Below, piece after piece: positions 1 to 7,199 of a stretch of DNA of 22,710 bases. This DNA is from Pseudomonadota bacterium (GTDB lineage: Bacteria; Desulfobacterota; Desulfobacteria; Desulfobacterales; Desulfosarcinaceae), in the NCBI GenBank assembly GCA_023435265.1, contig JAEYRZ010000219.1:1-22710 (forward strand), written 5' to 3'. The translations under genes were made by a program, and so were the position numbers. The notes below the pieces were generated by a model. The model worked only from the letters and a program-made list of their open reading frames with translations, searched no databases and had not been told where the DNA came from. Within the stretch, counting starts at the first letter, position 1; each line of letters starts with the position of its first letter.

Positions 1-99
1 AATCGCTACCTTCTCACCGTCACAGGTTATAAAGCTGTAACGGCGATAATTGCAGCCCTGTATGCAAGCTCTGAAACTTTAATTAAATCGGCAGCATGA
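1..99 (+). CDS. 3' end of an unknown gene (partial, 32 codons)
   Basis: Frame 1 is open from the first base to a TGA at 97-99 and encodes a short C-terminus ending in ETLIKSAA. The stretch LTVTGYKAVTAIIAAL resembles the last wing and helix of a winged-helix protein, and similar tails occur on mobile-element-associated proteins, but this is only a resemblance. The gene starts outside the window. It lies before the dispersed repeat and the ars promoter and shows no link to the arsenic genes. The open frame is short enough to be chance. Confidence 0.35.
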   Translation, partial: NRYLLTVTGYKAVTAIIAALYASSETLIKSAA

Positions 100-142
100 A
101 GATAAAATCTTTGTCAAAGAACAAGAATCTCGGCATTAGTTA

Positions 143-207
143 CACAGAGGACACAGAGAGCACAGAGGATGGTCTGTAATATCTCTGTGCTCTCTGTGTC
201 CTCTGTG
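143..207. repeat. 25-bp perfect inverted repeat (dispersed-repeat type)
   Basis: Positions 143-167 and 183-207 are perfect reverse complements over 25 bp, with a 15-base spacer (168-182). Both arms are built from near-repeats of CACAGAG and ACACAGAG, so the sequence is low-complexity as well as palindromic. As RNA it would form a long hairpin. Elements of this kind occur dispersed between genes in many environmental bacteria. I see one copy here, between the partial gene and the arsR promoter. It could act as a terminator for the upstream gene, but it has no T-tract. Confidence 0.8.
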
Positions 208-244
208 GTCATTCAGCCTTTTCGCGAGTTCATCAAAATTACCG

Positions 245-273
245 TTGACACAAGACCTGTGAACCACTATATC
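245..273 (+). promoter_or_regulatory. sigma-70-type promoter of the ars operon
   Basis: A perfect -35 box TTGACA (245-250) is followed after 17 bases by TATATC (268-273) as the -10 box. A start of transcription near 280 would leave a leader of about 20 bases before the arsR start codon. The -10 box overlaps the inverted repeat at 269-288, the usual layout for an autorepressed ArsR-family operon. Confidence 0.7.
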
Positions 274-288
274 GTCATACAACGATAT
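269..288. promoter_or_regulatory. ArsR-type operator, ATATCGT-N6-ACGATAT
   Basis: A perfect 7-bp inverted repeat (269-275 and 282-288) with a 6-base spacer overlaps the -10 box and presumed transcription start just upstream of arsR. AT-rich dyads of this size in this position are typical ArsR/SmtB binding sites. Repression by the adjacent ArsR and release by arsenite is inference from family behaviour. Confidence 0.7.
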
Positions 289-298
289 GGAGGTCGTG

Positions 299-643
299 AT
301 GCGTGAATTCATAAAGGTGATGAAAGCCCTTTCCGATCCCAACCGGGTGAAGATGATCAAGCTGCTGCAGCACCGGGTCATGTGCGTCTGTGAACTCCAG
401 GAAGCCCTGGGACTGGCCCAGTCCACCGCCAGCAAGCACTTGCAGATACTCGAGGATGCCGGATTGGTTTCCAAGTTCAAGGAAGGCCTGTGGGTCAACT
501 ATCGTCTGGCAGACGGCGGCCGCAATCCGTATGCCGCCAGCCTGCTCGGCAATCTGAGGCACTGGCTCGAAGACGAATCCGAGATCGCCCGCCTGGTGGA
601 ACGCCTGCCCTCGATCCGACGCGATATCATCTGCGGCGGGTAG
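299..643 (+). CDS. arsR: ArsR-family arsenite-responsive repressor
   Basis: A 114-residue winged-helix repressor of the ArsR/SmtB family. A recognition-helix region is visible (LGLAQSTASKHLQILEDAGLV) with the wing after it (KEGLWVNYRL). The motif MCVCEL near residues 28-33 puts Cys29 and Cys31 at the start of the DNA-binding domain, matching the CVC arsenite site of classical ArsR. The start at 299 is preferred over the in-frame ATG at 287 because GGAGG (289-293) lies five bases upstream of it. It is the first gene of the arsenic resistance block, directly behind a promoter and an overlapping dyad, so autoregulation with arsenite as inducer is likely. About 75 bases separate it from the permease gene. 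Confidence 0.9.
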   Translation: MREFIKVMKALSDPNRVKMIKLLQHRVMCVCELQEALGLAQSTASKHLQILEDAGLVSKFKEGLWVNYRLADGGRNPYAASLLGNLRHWLEDESEIARLVERLPSIRRDIICGG

Positions 644-719
644 TGCCCCTATATTGCTATATGACGAATCGACAACGAAAGCGCCGCCCCGGCGTGACGC
701 AATGGATGGGGCCGAATCA

Positions 720-1892
720 ATGAAAGAACGAACAAAGTTATTGCTGATCGTCAGTATTTTTCTAGGAGCCTATTACATCCCGTGGGGTCATCCGGTGATC
801 CGTCATTCCGGCCTGGAAGCCTTCATGATGCTGCAGGAATACGCGCGCGAGCACGTGCTGACCTGCCTGATCCCTGCCTTTTTCATCGCCGGGGCGATCG
901 CCGTGTTCGTTTCCCAGGCTTCGGTGCTCAAGTATTTCGGCGCCCAGGCGGGCAAGGTGCTCTCCTACTCGGTGGCCTCGGTTTCGGGCACCATCCTGGC
1001 GGTCTGCTCGTGTACCGTGCTGCCGCTGTTCGCCGGCATCTACACGCGCGGCGCAGGCATCGGCCCGGCCACGGCCTTTCTCTATTCCGGCCCGGCGATC
1101 AACGTGCTGGCCATTTCTCTGACCGCCAAGATCCTGGGCTGGCAGCTCGGCCTGGCGCGGGCCGTGGGTGCGGTGACCTTCGCAGTGCTGACCGGCCTGT
1201 TGATGGCCTTCATCTTTCGCGAGGACGACGCGGCGCGTACGGCCGGACAGATCTACGTGCCGGATGAAGACGAAAAGCAGCGCACGTTGCTGCAGGACGG
1301 CCTTTATATCGGCACCATGGTGCTGATCCTGGTCTTCGCCGCCTTCGCACGACCGACCACGGGAGCCACCGGGCTGTGGCCGGCCATTTTCGCGGCCAAG
1401 TGGTACATCACGATCGCCCTGTTGATCGTGCTGGGCTTCATGGTCAAGGCCTGGTTCACCGGCGACGAGCGCCAAAGCTGGGTCGAGTCGACCTGGGGCT
1501 TCATGAAGCAGATTTTTCCGCTATTGGCCGGCGGCGTTTTGGTGGCAGGGTTCATGCTGGGCAGACCGGGCCACCCGGCCCTGATTCCCGAACACTGGAT
1601 CTCTTCGCTGCTGGGCGGCAACTCGTTCCTGGCCAATTTCATCGCCGCGCTCGCCGGCGCCCTGATGTATTTCGCCACCTTGACCGAAGTGCCGATCCTG
1701 CAGGGGCTCCTGGGATCCGGCATGGGCCAGGGACCGGCGCTGGCATTGCTATTGGCCGGCCCGGCGCTTTCGCTGCCCAACATGCTGGTGATCGGCAGCG
1801 TCATGGGCGTGAAGAAGACAGCCACCTTCTGCGCCATCATCGTGGTGCTCTCCACCATCGCCGGCATGCTGTACGGCGCCTGGGTGGGTTAG
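720..1892 (+). CDS. CSC-motif permease (ArsP_1/DUF318, YraQ-like)
   Basis: A 390-residue polytopic membrane protein with about eight to ten hydrophobic segments in two halves joined by a charged loop near residues 185-205. The family hallmark is AVCSCTVLPLFAGIY, with Cys96 and Cys98, followed by GPATAFLYSGPAINVLA. This places it in the predicted permease family PF03773, which includes ArsP exporters of trivalent organoarsenicals and many uncharacterised permeases. ATG 720 is chosen over an in-frame start at 654 because GGATGGGG lies about ten bases upstream and the extra 22 residues are not membrane-like. It sits between arsR and a small thioredoxin-like gene, a pairing often seen in the family. 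The substrate is not shown by sequence. Confidence 0.85.
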   Translation: MKERTKLLLIVSIFLGAYYIPWGHPVIRHSGLEAFMMLQEYAREHVLTCLIPAFFIAGAIAVFVSQASVLKYFGAQAGKVLSYSVASVSGTILAVCSCTVLPLFAGIYTRGAGIGPATAFLYSGPAINVLAISLTAKILGWQLGLARAVGAVTFAVLTGLLMAFIFREDDAARTAGQIYVPDEDEKQRTLLQDGLYIGTMVLILVFAAFARPTTGATGLWPAIFAAKWYITIALLIVLGFMVKAWFTGDERQSWVESTWGFMKQIFPLLAGGVLVAGFMLGRPGHPALIPEHWISSLLGGNSFLANFIAALAGALMYFATLTEVPILQGLLGSGMGQGPALALLLAGPALSLPNMLVIGSVMGVKKTATFCAIIVVLSTIAGMLYGAWVG

Positions 1893-1967
1893 TGCACATG
1901 GGCGCAAATACAATGACATGATGCGGCGGCAGGAGTAATTCTAAAAAGGGATGAAAGGAGTCGAACA

Positions 1968-2216
1968 ATGGAAATCAAAGTGTTGGGTCCCGGCTGCGCC
2001 AGGTGCCAGCAGGCGGAAAAGGTGGTCAGGGAAGCCGTTGCCGAAGCCGGCGTGAACGCCACGGTGGAAAAGGTGACCGATTTGATGAAAATCGCCGGGT
2101 ACGGCGTACTCGGCACCCCGGCCGTTGTCGTGGACGGAGAAGTGAAAGTGGTTGGCAAGGTGCCCAAAAAGGCGGATGTGATGAGCTGGTTGAATCAGGT
2201 TCGAATTTCGGAATAA
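1968..2216 (+). CDS. Small thioredoxin-like redox-active disulfide protein
   Basis: An 82-residue protein with the thioredoxin fold reduced to its core. The redox motif is GPGCARCQQ (Cys10, Cys13) after the first strand, and GTPAVVVDGE contains the cis-proline. It belongs to the small archaeal/bacterial group often annotated as redox-active disulfide protein 2 (MTH895/TM0996-like). AAAGGAG at 1954-1960 gives a strong ribosome site. It has no signal peptide, so it is probably cytoplasmic. Position between a permease and a CcdA-like carrier suggests it passes reducing equivalents to or from one of them, or handles arsenite thiol chemistry; this is inference. Confidence 0.88.
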   Translation: MEIKVLGPGCARCQQAEKVVREAVAEAGVNATVEKVTDLMKIAGYGVLGTPAVVVDGEVKVVGKVPKKADVMSWLNQVRISE

Positions 2217-2385
2217 GCCGAATTGCTTCTTCAGCGCTATCGAATTGATCCGCTCCGTAAGGAGATCCTGTTCCGGGCCTCTCACAGGAATGCTCGATTC
2301 CGTCGCTCCGGAGCCGATGGACGAAGATACGGGCATTTTATGATCGCAGCGCCGCTTCGGGTGTGTCCTTCGGAAGGAGACCCAA

Positions 2386-3096
2386 ATGCTGGACGCGTTT
2401 TTCATCAGCATCAATGAATGGCTGACCGGCGGGCTGGCCGTCGCCATGACCGGCGCTTTTTTGTGGGGCATGGTCAGCGTGCTGTTCTCCCCATGTCATC
2501 TGGCCTCGATTCCTTTAATCGTGGCCTATGTGGGCGGTCAGGAAAACGCCGTCAACCCTTGGCGGGCCGCCTGGTTTGCCTGCGCTTTTTCCGTGGGCTT
2601 GTTTATCACCATAGCGGCCGTGGGGATCGTGTGCGCCCTTCTGGGGCGCATGCTGGGCGATGTGGGCGGCTGGTGGCAGGTGCTGGTGGGCATCGTGCTG
2701 ATCTGGGTGGCGCTCGGAATGCTGGGCGTTCAGGCCTGTTCGATGAATGGATCACTGCTTTACCGGATGAAGTTTAAAGGCATTCACGGCGCCTTCGGAC
2801 TGGGTCTGGCCTATGGCGTTTTATCCGGATCGTGCACCTTCGGCTTTATCGCTCCCATCCTGGCCATCGTCAGCGTGCAGCAGAAGATCGTCGCCGGTTC
2901 GGCGATGATGATGCTTTTCGCTTTGGGGCACTGCCTGCCCATCGCAGCAGCCGGAAGCTCGACGGCCATGGTGCGCCGGCTCACCGAAAGCAGCTCCTGG
3001 CAGGGAGCCGGGCTGTGGTTCCGGCGCGGCGCCGGGATGGTGATCGCGCTTTTGGGCGTCTATTTCATCGCCGGTCCCTTTGTCGGCGGCGCGTGA
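2386..3096 (+). CDS. CcdA/DsbD-like transmembrane thiol electron carrier
   Basis: A 236-residue membrane protein with six predicted helices, the size of CcdA. Two conserved cysteines sit in family contexts: Cys37 in LFSPCHLASIPL at the end of the first helix and Cys150 in LSGSCTFGFIAP in the fourth. These form the membrane dithiol that carries electrons from cytoplasmic thioredoxin to the periplasm. The ATG at 2386 follows GGAAGGAG with good spacing. A gap of 169 bases without a gene lies before it. The upstream partner could be the small CxxC protein at 1968-2216. Acr3 follows within about 30 bases, so co-transcription is likely. CcdA next to ars genes is known in anaerobes, but its role there is not settled. 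Confidence 0.85.
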   Translation: MLDAFFISINEWLTGGLAVAMTGAFLWGMVSVLFSPCHLASIPLIVAYVGGQENAVNPWRAAWFACAFSVGLFITIAAVGIVCALLGRMLGDVGGWWQVLVGIVLIWVALGMLGVQACSMNGSLLYRMKFKGIHGAFGLGLAYGVLSGSCTFGFIAPILAIVSVQQKIVAGSAMMMLFALGHCLPIAAAGSSTAMVRRLTESSSWQGAGLWFRRGAGMVIALLGVYFIAGPFVGGA

Positions 3097-3127
3097 ATCT
3101 ACGAGAAAACATCCATCAGGAGGGTTT

Positions 3128-4246
3128 ATGTCCGATTCGACCATGAAAAATCTGAGCTTTCTGGATCGCTTTCTCACCCTGTGGATTTTTCTGGCCATGG
3201 CCGTGGGGGTTTTCGGGGGTTACCTGTACCCCGGTGTAAGGGATTTCATCAATCTCTTCCAGGTCGGCACCACAAATATTCCGATTGCCATCGGCCTGAT
3301 CCTGATGATGTATCCGCCGCTGGCCAAGGTGCGCTACGAAAAACTGGGGTTTGTCTTTCGGGATTTGAAAATCCTCACGCTGTCGCTGGTCCAGAACTGG
3401 ATTATCGGCCCCATCCTCATGTTTTTCCTGGCTGTCGCTTTTGTTTCCGGCCAACACGAATACATGGTGGGATTGATCATGATCGGCTTGGCGCGCTGCA
3501 TCGCCATGGTGCTGGTCTGGAACGACCTGGCCAAAGGGGACGCCGAGTACTGCGCCGGCCTGGTGGCCTTCAACTCCATTTTCCAGGTGCTGTTTTTCTC
3601 CGTCTACGCCTGGTTTTTTATCACCATCCTGCCGGGGTGGTTCGGGATCGAGGGCGCGGTGGTCGACATCACCATCGGGCAGATCGCCGAAAGCGTCTTC
3701 ATCTACCTGGGCATCCCGTTCATCGCCGGTTTGATCACCCGCATCATCGGGCTCAAGACCAAGGGCGAAAAGTGGTATCACGAGCGCTTCATTCCCAAAA
3801 TCAGCCCCCTGACGCTGATCGCCCTGCTGTTCACCATCGTGGTCATGTTCTCCCTGAAAGGCGAATACATCGTTAAATTACCGTTGGATGTGGTACGCAT
3901 CGCGATTCCGCTCTGTATCTATTTTCTGGTCATGTTCCTGATCAGTTTTTTTATCTCCACCAAATTGGGGGCAACCTATGAGCAGACTACGACCCTGTCG
4001 TTTACGGCTGCATCCAACAATTTCGAACTGGCGATCGCCGTGGCCGTCGCCGTTTTCGGCATCAATTCCGGAGAAGCGTTTGCAGCGGTGATCGGCCCCC
4101 TGGTGGAGGTGCCGGTGCTGATCGCCCTGGTCAATGTGGCCTTTTGGTTCAAACGTAAATATTTCCCCTATGCCATGACGACGCCCACCGGGGTGTGCCA
4201 TGTCACGTGCAACCCGCGGACAGGCGGGTCGCCGTCCGGGAAATAG
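3128..4246 (+). CDS. acr3: Arsenite efflux permease Acr3
   Basis: A 372-residue ten-helix transporter of the ACR3 (BASS superfamily) type that exports As(III). Diagnostic stretches are MMYPPLAKVRYEKL, GLARCIAMVLVWNDLA and TTTLSFTAASNNFELAIAV. The essential cysteine corresponds to Cys124 in LARC, and the conserved acidic residue of the late helix is Glu327 in LVEVPVL. ATG 3128 is chosen because AGGAGGG lies just upstream; an in-frame start at 3080 would overlap the ccdA-like gene. The C-terminal tail carries an unusual Cys357-x3-Cys361 pair after the last membrane helix. It is the main efflux pump of this operon. Confidence 0.93.
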   Translation: MSDSTMKNLSFLDRFLTLWIFLAMAVGVFGGYLYPGVRDFINLFQVGTTNIPIAIGLILMMYPPLAKVRYEKLGFVFRDLKILTLSLVQNWIIGPILMFFLAVAFVSGQHEYMVGLIMIGLARCIAMVLVWNDLAKGDAEYCAGLVAFNSIFQVLFFSVYAWFFITILPGWFGIEGAVVDITIGQIAESVFIYLGIPFIAGLITRIIGLKTKGEKWYHERFIPKISPLTLIALLFTIVVMFSLKGEYIVKLPLDVVRIAIPLCIYFLVMFLISFFISTKLGATYEQTTTLSFTAASNNFELAIAVAVAVFGINSGEAFAAVIGPLVEVPVLIALVNVAFWFKRKYFPYAMTTPTGVCHVTCNPRTGGSPSGK

Positions 4247-4288
4247 CAGCAATCAAATGGGTCAGCTGACGATTGAAAGGAGATCGCG

Positions 4289-4591
4289 ATGTCCGGTGAG
4301 AAGACTTCGACAACAATCGAGATCCGTTACTGTGTGGAGTGAGGTTTTTCAAAAGCCGCCGCCGGTCTGGCGGAAGCAATTTCTGAAACTTTTGGTGTTC
4401 GGCCGCAACTTGTGGAGGCACATGGCGGTATATTCGAAGTGTTGCTCGATGAGCATGTGATTTACACCAACCAATCGTCCCGCAGCCGGATACCCACGAT
4501 CCCGGAAGTGCTTGAAACATTAGCCCGGCACATTGAGCCGCTTTCGGAAAAAGCATACAGAGCCCAAAATCCTTTTCAATTGATACGATAG
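4289..4591 (+). CDS. SelW/Rdx-family selenoprotein (TGA at 4340-4342 read as Sec)
   Basis: Starting at ATG 4289, with AAAGGAG six bases upstream, the frame reads IEIRYCVE, then TGA (residue 18), then GFSKAAAGLAEAI and on to TAG at 4589-4591: 100 residues in all. The Cys15-x2-Sec18 pair at the end of the first strand, the helix that follows, and HGGIFEVLLDEHVIYTN match the SelT/SelW/SelH (Rdx) fold, whose redox motif is CxxU or CxxC at this place. Coding character continues unbroken after the TGA, and a SECIS-like hairpin follows. Family members are thought to be thiol/selenol oxidoreductases. It lies 42 bases after acr3, probably in the same transcript. A nonsense mutation is the alternative. 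Confidence 0.85.
4343..4388 (+). promoter_or_regulatory. Bacterial SECIS-like hairpin after the SelW-like UGA
   Basis: Directly after the TGA, CCGCC (4359-4363) pairs with GGCGG (4369-4373) around the five-base loop GGUCU. The loop begins 21 bases after the UGA. Bacterial SECIS elements have a small apical loop with a G in its first positions at about this distance, and the E. coli fdhF element has GGUCU in its loop. A weaker lower stem TTTCA/TGAAA (4347-4351 with 4384-4388) is possible. Folding was done by eye. Confidence 0.65.
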
Positions 4592-4598
4592 CCGATGA

Positions 4599-4622
4599 GG
4601 CCCACTGCTCTCTTGGTGGGCC
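4599..4622. terminator. Hairpin after the selenoprotein gene, possible terminator
   Basis: GGCCCAC (4599-4605) and GTGGGCC (4616-4622) form a 7-bp GC-rich stem with a ten-base loop, starting eight bases after the SelW-like stop codon. No T-tract follows, so intrinsic termination is uncertain. It could instead mark the 3' end of a processed ars transcript. Confidence 0.4.
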
Positions 4623-5113
4623 CATATGGTCTGAAAAGGCTTAACAGGCTGTTGAAAGACGGCGCCTCGAGCGGTGACGCTGTGTTGCGCGGCGCTTATA
4701 AATGCTCATATGCTGCGTGCATGCTGCGCTTCTTAAAGCCGCCTTGCCTGACGGCGCGATGTTCGCTTACGGCCTGTCAACGCGGATGAAAGCCGTTGGG
4801 ATGAGGAACGGGATTGCGCGCTGAAGATCATTAAGGAGGCGGTCAAACGATCCGCAGATCCAAGCCGGCACAATGCTTGAGCCCTGGATCGAAAAGCAAG
4901 AGAGCACATTGCAGAAGATATCCGGTCGAAGTTCTTTTGTGAAGACGATCCGCAGTGTCGTCGATGCCTGTGCCAGATTGCGACACCTGCAGATTCTTGA
5001 TGGATGAAAGCTGCTTGTTGTTTCTCGAGTGATATCGTCTTTATGACCAGAAAATAGGGAAGCCCGGTCCATCAGCGAAGATGATTTAGCCGGGATGAAG
5101 CAAAAGGAACATA
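4623..5113. other. Gene-poor spacer with ORF debris
   Basis: About 490 bases with no convincing intact gene. One frame from 4752 to a TGA at 4998-5000 is open except for an in-frame TGA at 4878-4880. Its tail reads AREHIAEDIRSKFFCEDD followed by CRRCLCQI, protein-like and Cys-rich, but there is no credible start and no family I recognise. The most economical reading is the decayed 3' end of a lost gene. AAAGGAA before ATG 5114 serves the next gene. No tRNA or clear promoter was seen. Confidence 0.4.
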
Positions 5114-6478
5114 ATGAAAAAGATGCTCATCATCGGCGGCAGCGACGCCGGCATCAGCGCCGCTCTGCGGATCAAGGAACTCGACCCTGCGGCGGACGTG
5201 ACGGTGGTCGTGGCGGACGCTTATCCCAATTTCAGCATCTGCGGCCTGCCCTTTTACATCAGCGGCGAGGTCGAGGATTGGCGCAGCCTGGCGCACCGCA
5301 GCGTCGAAGAGATCGAACACCGCGGCATTCGCCTGTTGCTCGATCACCGGGCCGAGTCGGTGCGGCCGGATGCCAAAAAGGTGCGCATCGCATCGGCCGG
5401 TGGCCGTTCCTCGGAGATCGACTACCACAAGCTGCTCATCGCTACGGGCGCCGAGTCGGTCCGGCCGCCCGTCGAAGGCCTCGACCGCCCCGGCGTTTTC
5501 TTCCTGCGCTGGATGGCGGACAGCTTCGCAATCAGGCAATTCATCGATCGGCGCCGGCCGCGGCGGGCCGTGATCGTGGGCGGCGGTTATATCGGCCTGG
5601 AGATGGCCGATGCACTCACCTACCGGGGCATGGAAGTGAGCCTGCTGGACGTTGCGCCCGAGGTGCTGGCTACGCTGGACCCGGAGCTGGGACGGCGGAT
5701 CCGGGCCGAGCTCGAGGCCAACGGGGTGAGCGTGGCCACCGGAAAGGCCGTGCAGACCATCGACGGCAGCCCGGATCGACTGATGGTGCGCACCCTGTCG
5801 GGAGAAATGCTGACGGCCGAGCTGGTTCTGGTTGCCACCGGCGCTCGGCCGGCCACCCGGCTGGCGCAGGCTGCGGGCATCGGGCTGGGGGCCGGCCATG
5901 CGATCGCGGTGGACCGCTCCATGGCCACTGCCATGGCCGATATATGGGCGGCCGGGGATTGCGTGCAAACCTGGCACCGCGTTCTCGAACGCTATGTCTA
6001 CATTCCCCTCGGGACCACGGCCCACAAGCAGGGCCGGGTGGCCGGCGAGAACATGTTGGGCGGCCGATGCGCATTTCAAGGCAGCCTGGGTACGCAATCG
6101 GTCAAGGTGTTCGAGCAGGTGGCCGCGCGAACCGGGCTGCGGGAGCAGGAAGCCGCCCAGGCCGGATTCGATCCGTTGACGGTCGCCGTAACCGCCTGGG
6201 ACCACAAGGTCTATTATCCGGGAGCCGAGGAACTGCACATCCGCATCACCGGCGACCGGCGCAGCGGGCGGTTGCTCGGCGCCCAGATCGTGGGTCACCG
6301 CAAGGCGGAAGTTTCGAAGCGCATCGATATCTTCGCCACCGCCCTGTTCCACGACATGACGGTGGACGATCTGTGTCACCTCGATCTTTCTTACACCCCA
6401 CCGCTGTCATCCCCCTGGGACCCGGTTCAGATGGTGGCCATGCAGTGGTCGGCGCAGCGCCGCAAGCGTGAGATCTGA
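5114..6478 (+). CDS. FAD/NAD(P)H-dependent CoA-disulfide-reductase-like oxidoreductase
   Basis: A 454-residue flavoprotein of the pyridine nucleotide-disulfide reductase superfamily. The N-terminal FAD site is LIIGGSDAGISAA (about 5-17). The single active-site cysteine is Cys43 in NFSICGLPFYISG, as in CoA-disulfide reductase and NADH oxidase/peroxidase rather than a CxxC disulfide reductase. The NAD(P)H site is AVIVGGGYIGLEMA, and AAGDC is the second FAD contact. The C-terminal third is the dimerisation domain. It reduces CoA disulfides, persulfides or similar low-molecular-weight thiols; which one is unclear. It follows the arsenic resistance genes on the same strand after a 520-base gap and converges on arrD with only 31 bases between them. 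Confidence 0.85.
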   Translation: MKKMLIIGGSDAGISAALRIKELDPAADVTVVVADAYPNFSICGLPFYISGEVEDWRSLAHRSVEEIEHRGIRLLLDHRAESVRPDAKKVRIASAGGRSSEIDYHKLLIATGAESVRPPVEGLDRPGVFFLRWMADSFAIRQFIDRRRPRRAVIVGGGYIGLEMADALTYRGMEVSLLDVAPEVLATLDPELGRRIRAELEANGVSVATGKAVQTIDGSPDRLMVRTLSGEMLTAELVLVATGARPATRLAQAAGIGLGAGHAIAVDRSMATAMADIWAAGDCVQTWHRVLERYVYIPLGTTAHKQGRVAGENMLGGRCAFQGSLGTQSVKVFEQVAARTGLREQEAAQAGFDPLTVAVTAWDHKVYYPGAEELHIRITGDRRSGRLLGAQIVGHRKAEVSKRIDIFATALFHDMTVDDLCHLDLSYTPPLSSPWDPVQMVAMQWSAQRRKREI

Positions 6479-6509
6479 ACCGATACGGCTGGATCGCGAT
6501 TTGCGTCTT

Positions 6510-7199
6510 TCAGACCTCGGGCAGCGCCTCGATCTCCTCGGCGATGAAGACGGCCGTGGTCCGGGCCAGCAGCCGGTAGAATTCGGTCCGGGCATGCGCG
6601 CCGACCCGCGTCGCAAACAGCCCAATCCATGCGCCCAGGTGACATGACAGGAAGCTGCGCTGCTGCCGGAGACTTTCGGCCAGCAGTTCGCCGTCCCGCC
6701 CATCGATGGCCAGGCATGACTGCCCCACGAGAACATACATGAATTCCAGCTCGGCGCAGATGTGATCGGGCGCCTCCCTGAAGTCCGCGCGCAGATCCAG
6801 CCCCCGGCGGAGATAATGATCCCTCGCCGCGGCCGTTGAGTCACTCATCAGCCGCCGTTTGTTTTCCAGGTAAACCGATCCGTACGGCGGCGCCGGCGCC
6901 AGAAAGGGTCCGATGAAGAGCGCCGTGTGGTCGCGCTGCAGCACCTTCGGGTCGATGGTGCAATAGCGCCTTAGGGCGGCGGCCGTTTTGGAGGCTTCGG
7001 AATCCAGGAGTGAAAGGGCGGTCTCGAGTTCCGCAATGCATTTCGGCAGCTCCGCTCCCGGAAGCCGAAAGGCCTCCGCCAGCCGCAGGTAGACCCGCGC
7101 GCGCGCGGATTGCTGCGCTTTCAAGGTCATGGCGCCGTTTTCGATTGCATCGGCGGTATGGCCGCCGCGGTGGAGCTCAAGCCTGACTGGGGCGGGCAT
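6510..7199 (-). CDS. arrD: TorD/DmsD-family chaperone for the arsenate reductase
   Basis: A 229-residue, mostly helical cytoplasmic protein of the TorD family, which binds molybdoenzyme apoproteins and their Tat leaders during cofactor insertion. Recognisable stretches are RDHTALFIGP, the APPYGSVYLE loop and DHICAELEFMYVL. The ATG at 7199 has GGAGGAGG nine bases upstream and overlaps the end of arrC by 23 bases, showing translational coupling. It is the last gene of the arr cluster, where arrD is placed in several arsenate respirers. Its function as the ArrA maturation factor is inferred from family and position. Confidence 0.85.
   Translation of the reverse strand: MPAPVRLELHRGGHTADAIENGAMTLKAQQSARARVYLRLAEAFRLPGAELPKCIAELETALSLLDSEASKTAAALRRYCTIDPKVLQRDHTALFIGPFLAPAPPYGSVYLENKRRLMSDSTAAARDHYLRRGLDLRADFREAPDHICAELEFMYVLVGQSCLAIDGRDGELLAESLRQQRSFLSCHLGAWIGLFATRVGAHARTEFYRLLARTTAVFIAEEIEALPEV

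Noticed and set aside
652..668. Second ArsR operator between arsR and the permease (TATATTGCTATAT)
   Set aside because: It is AT-rich and partly symmetric but does not match the ATATCGT half-site at 269-288, so support is too weak.
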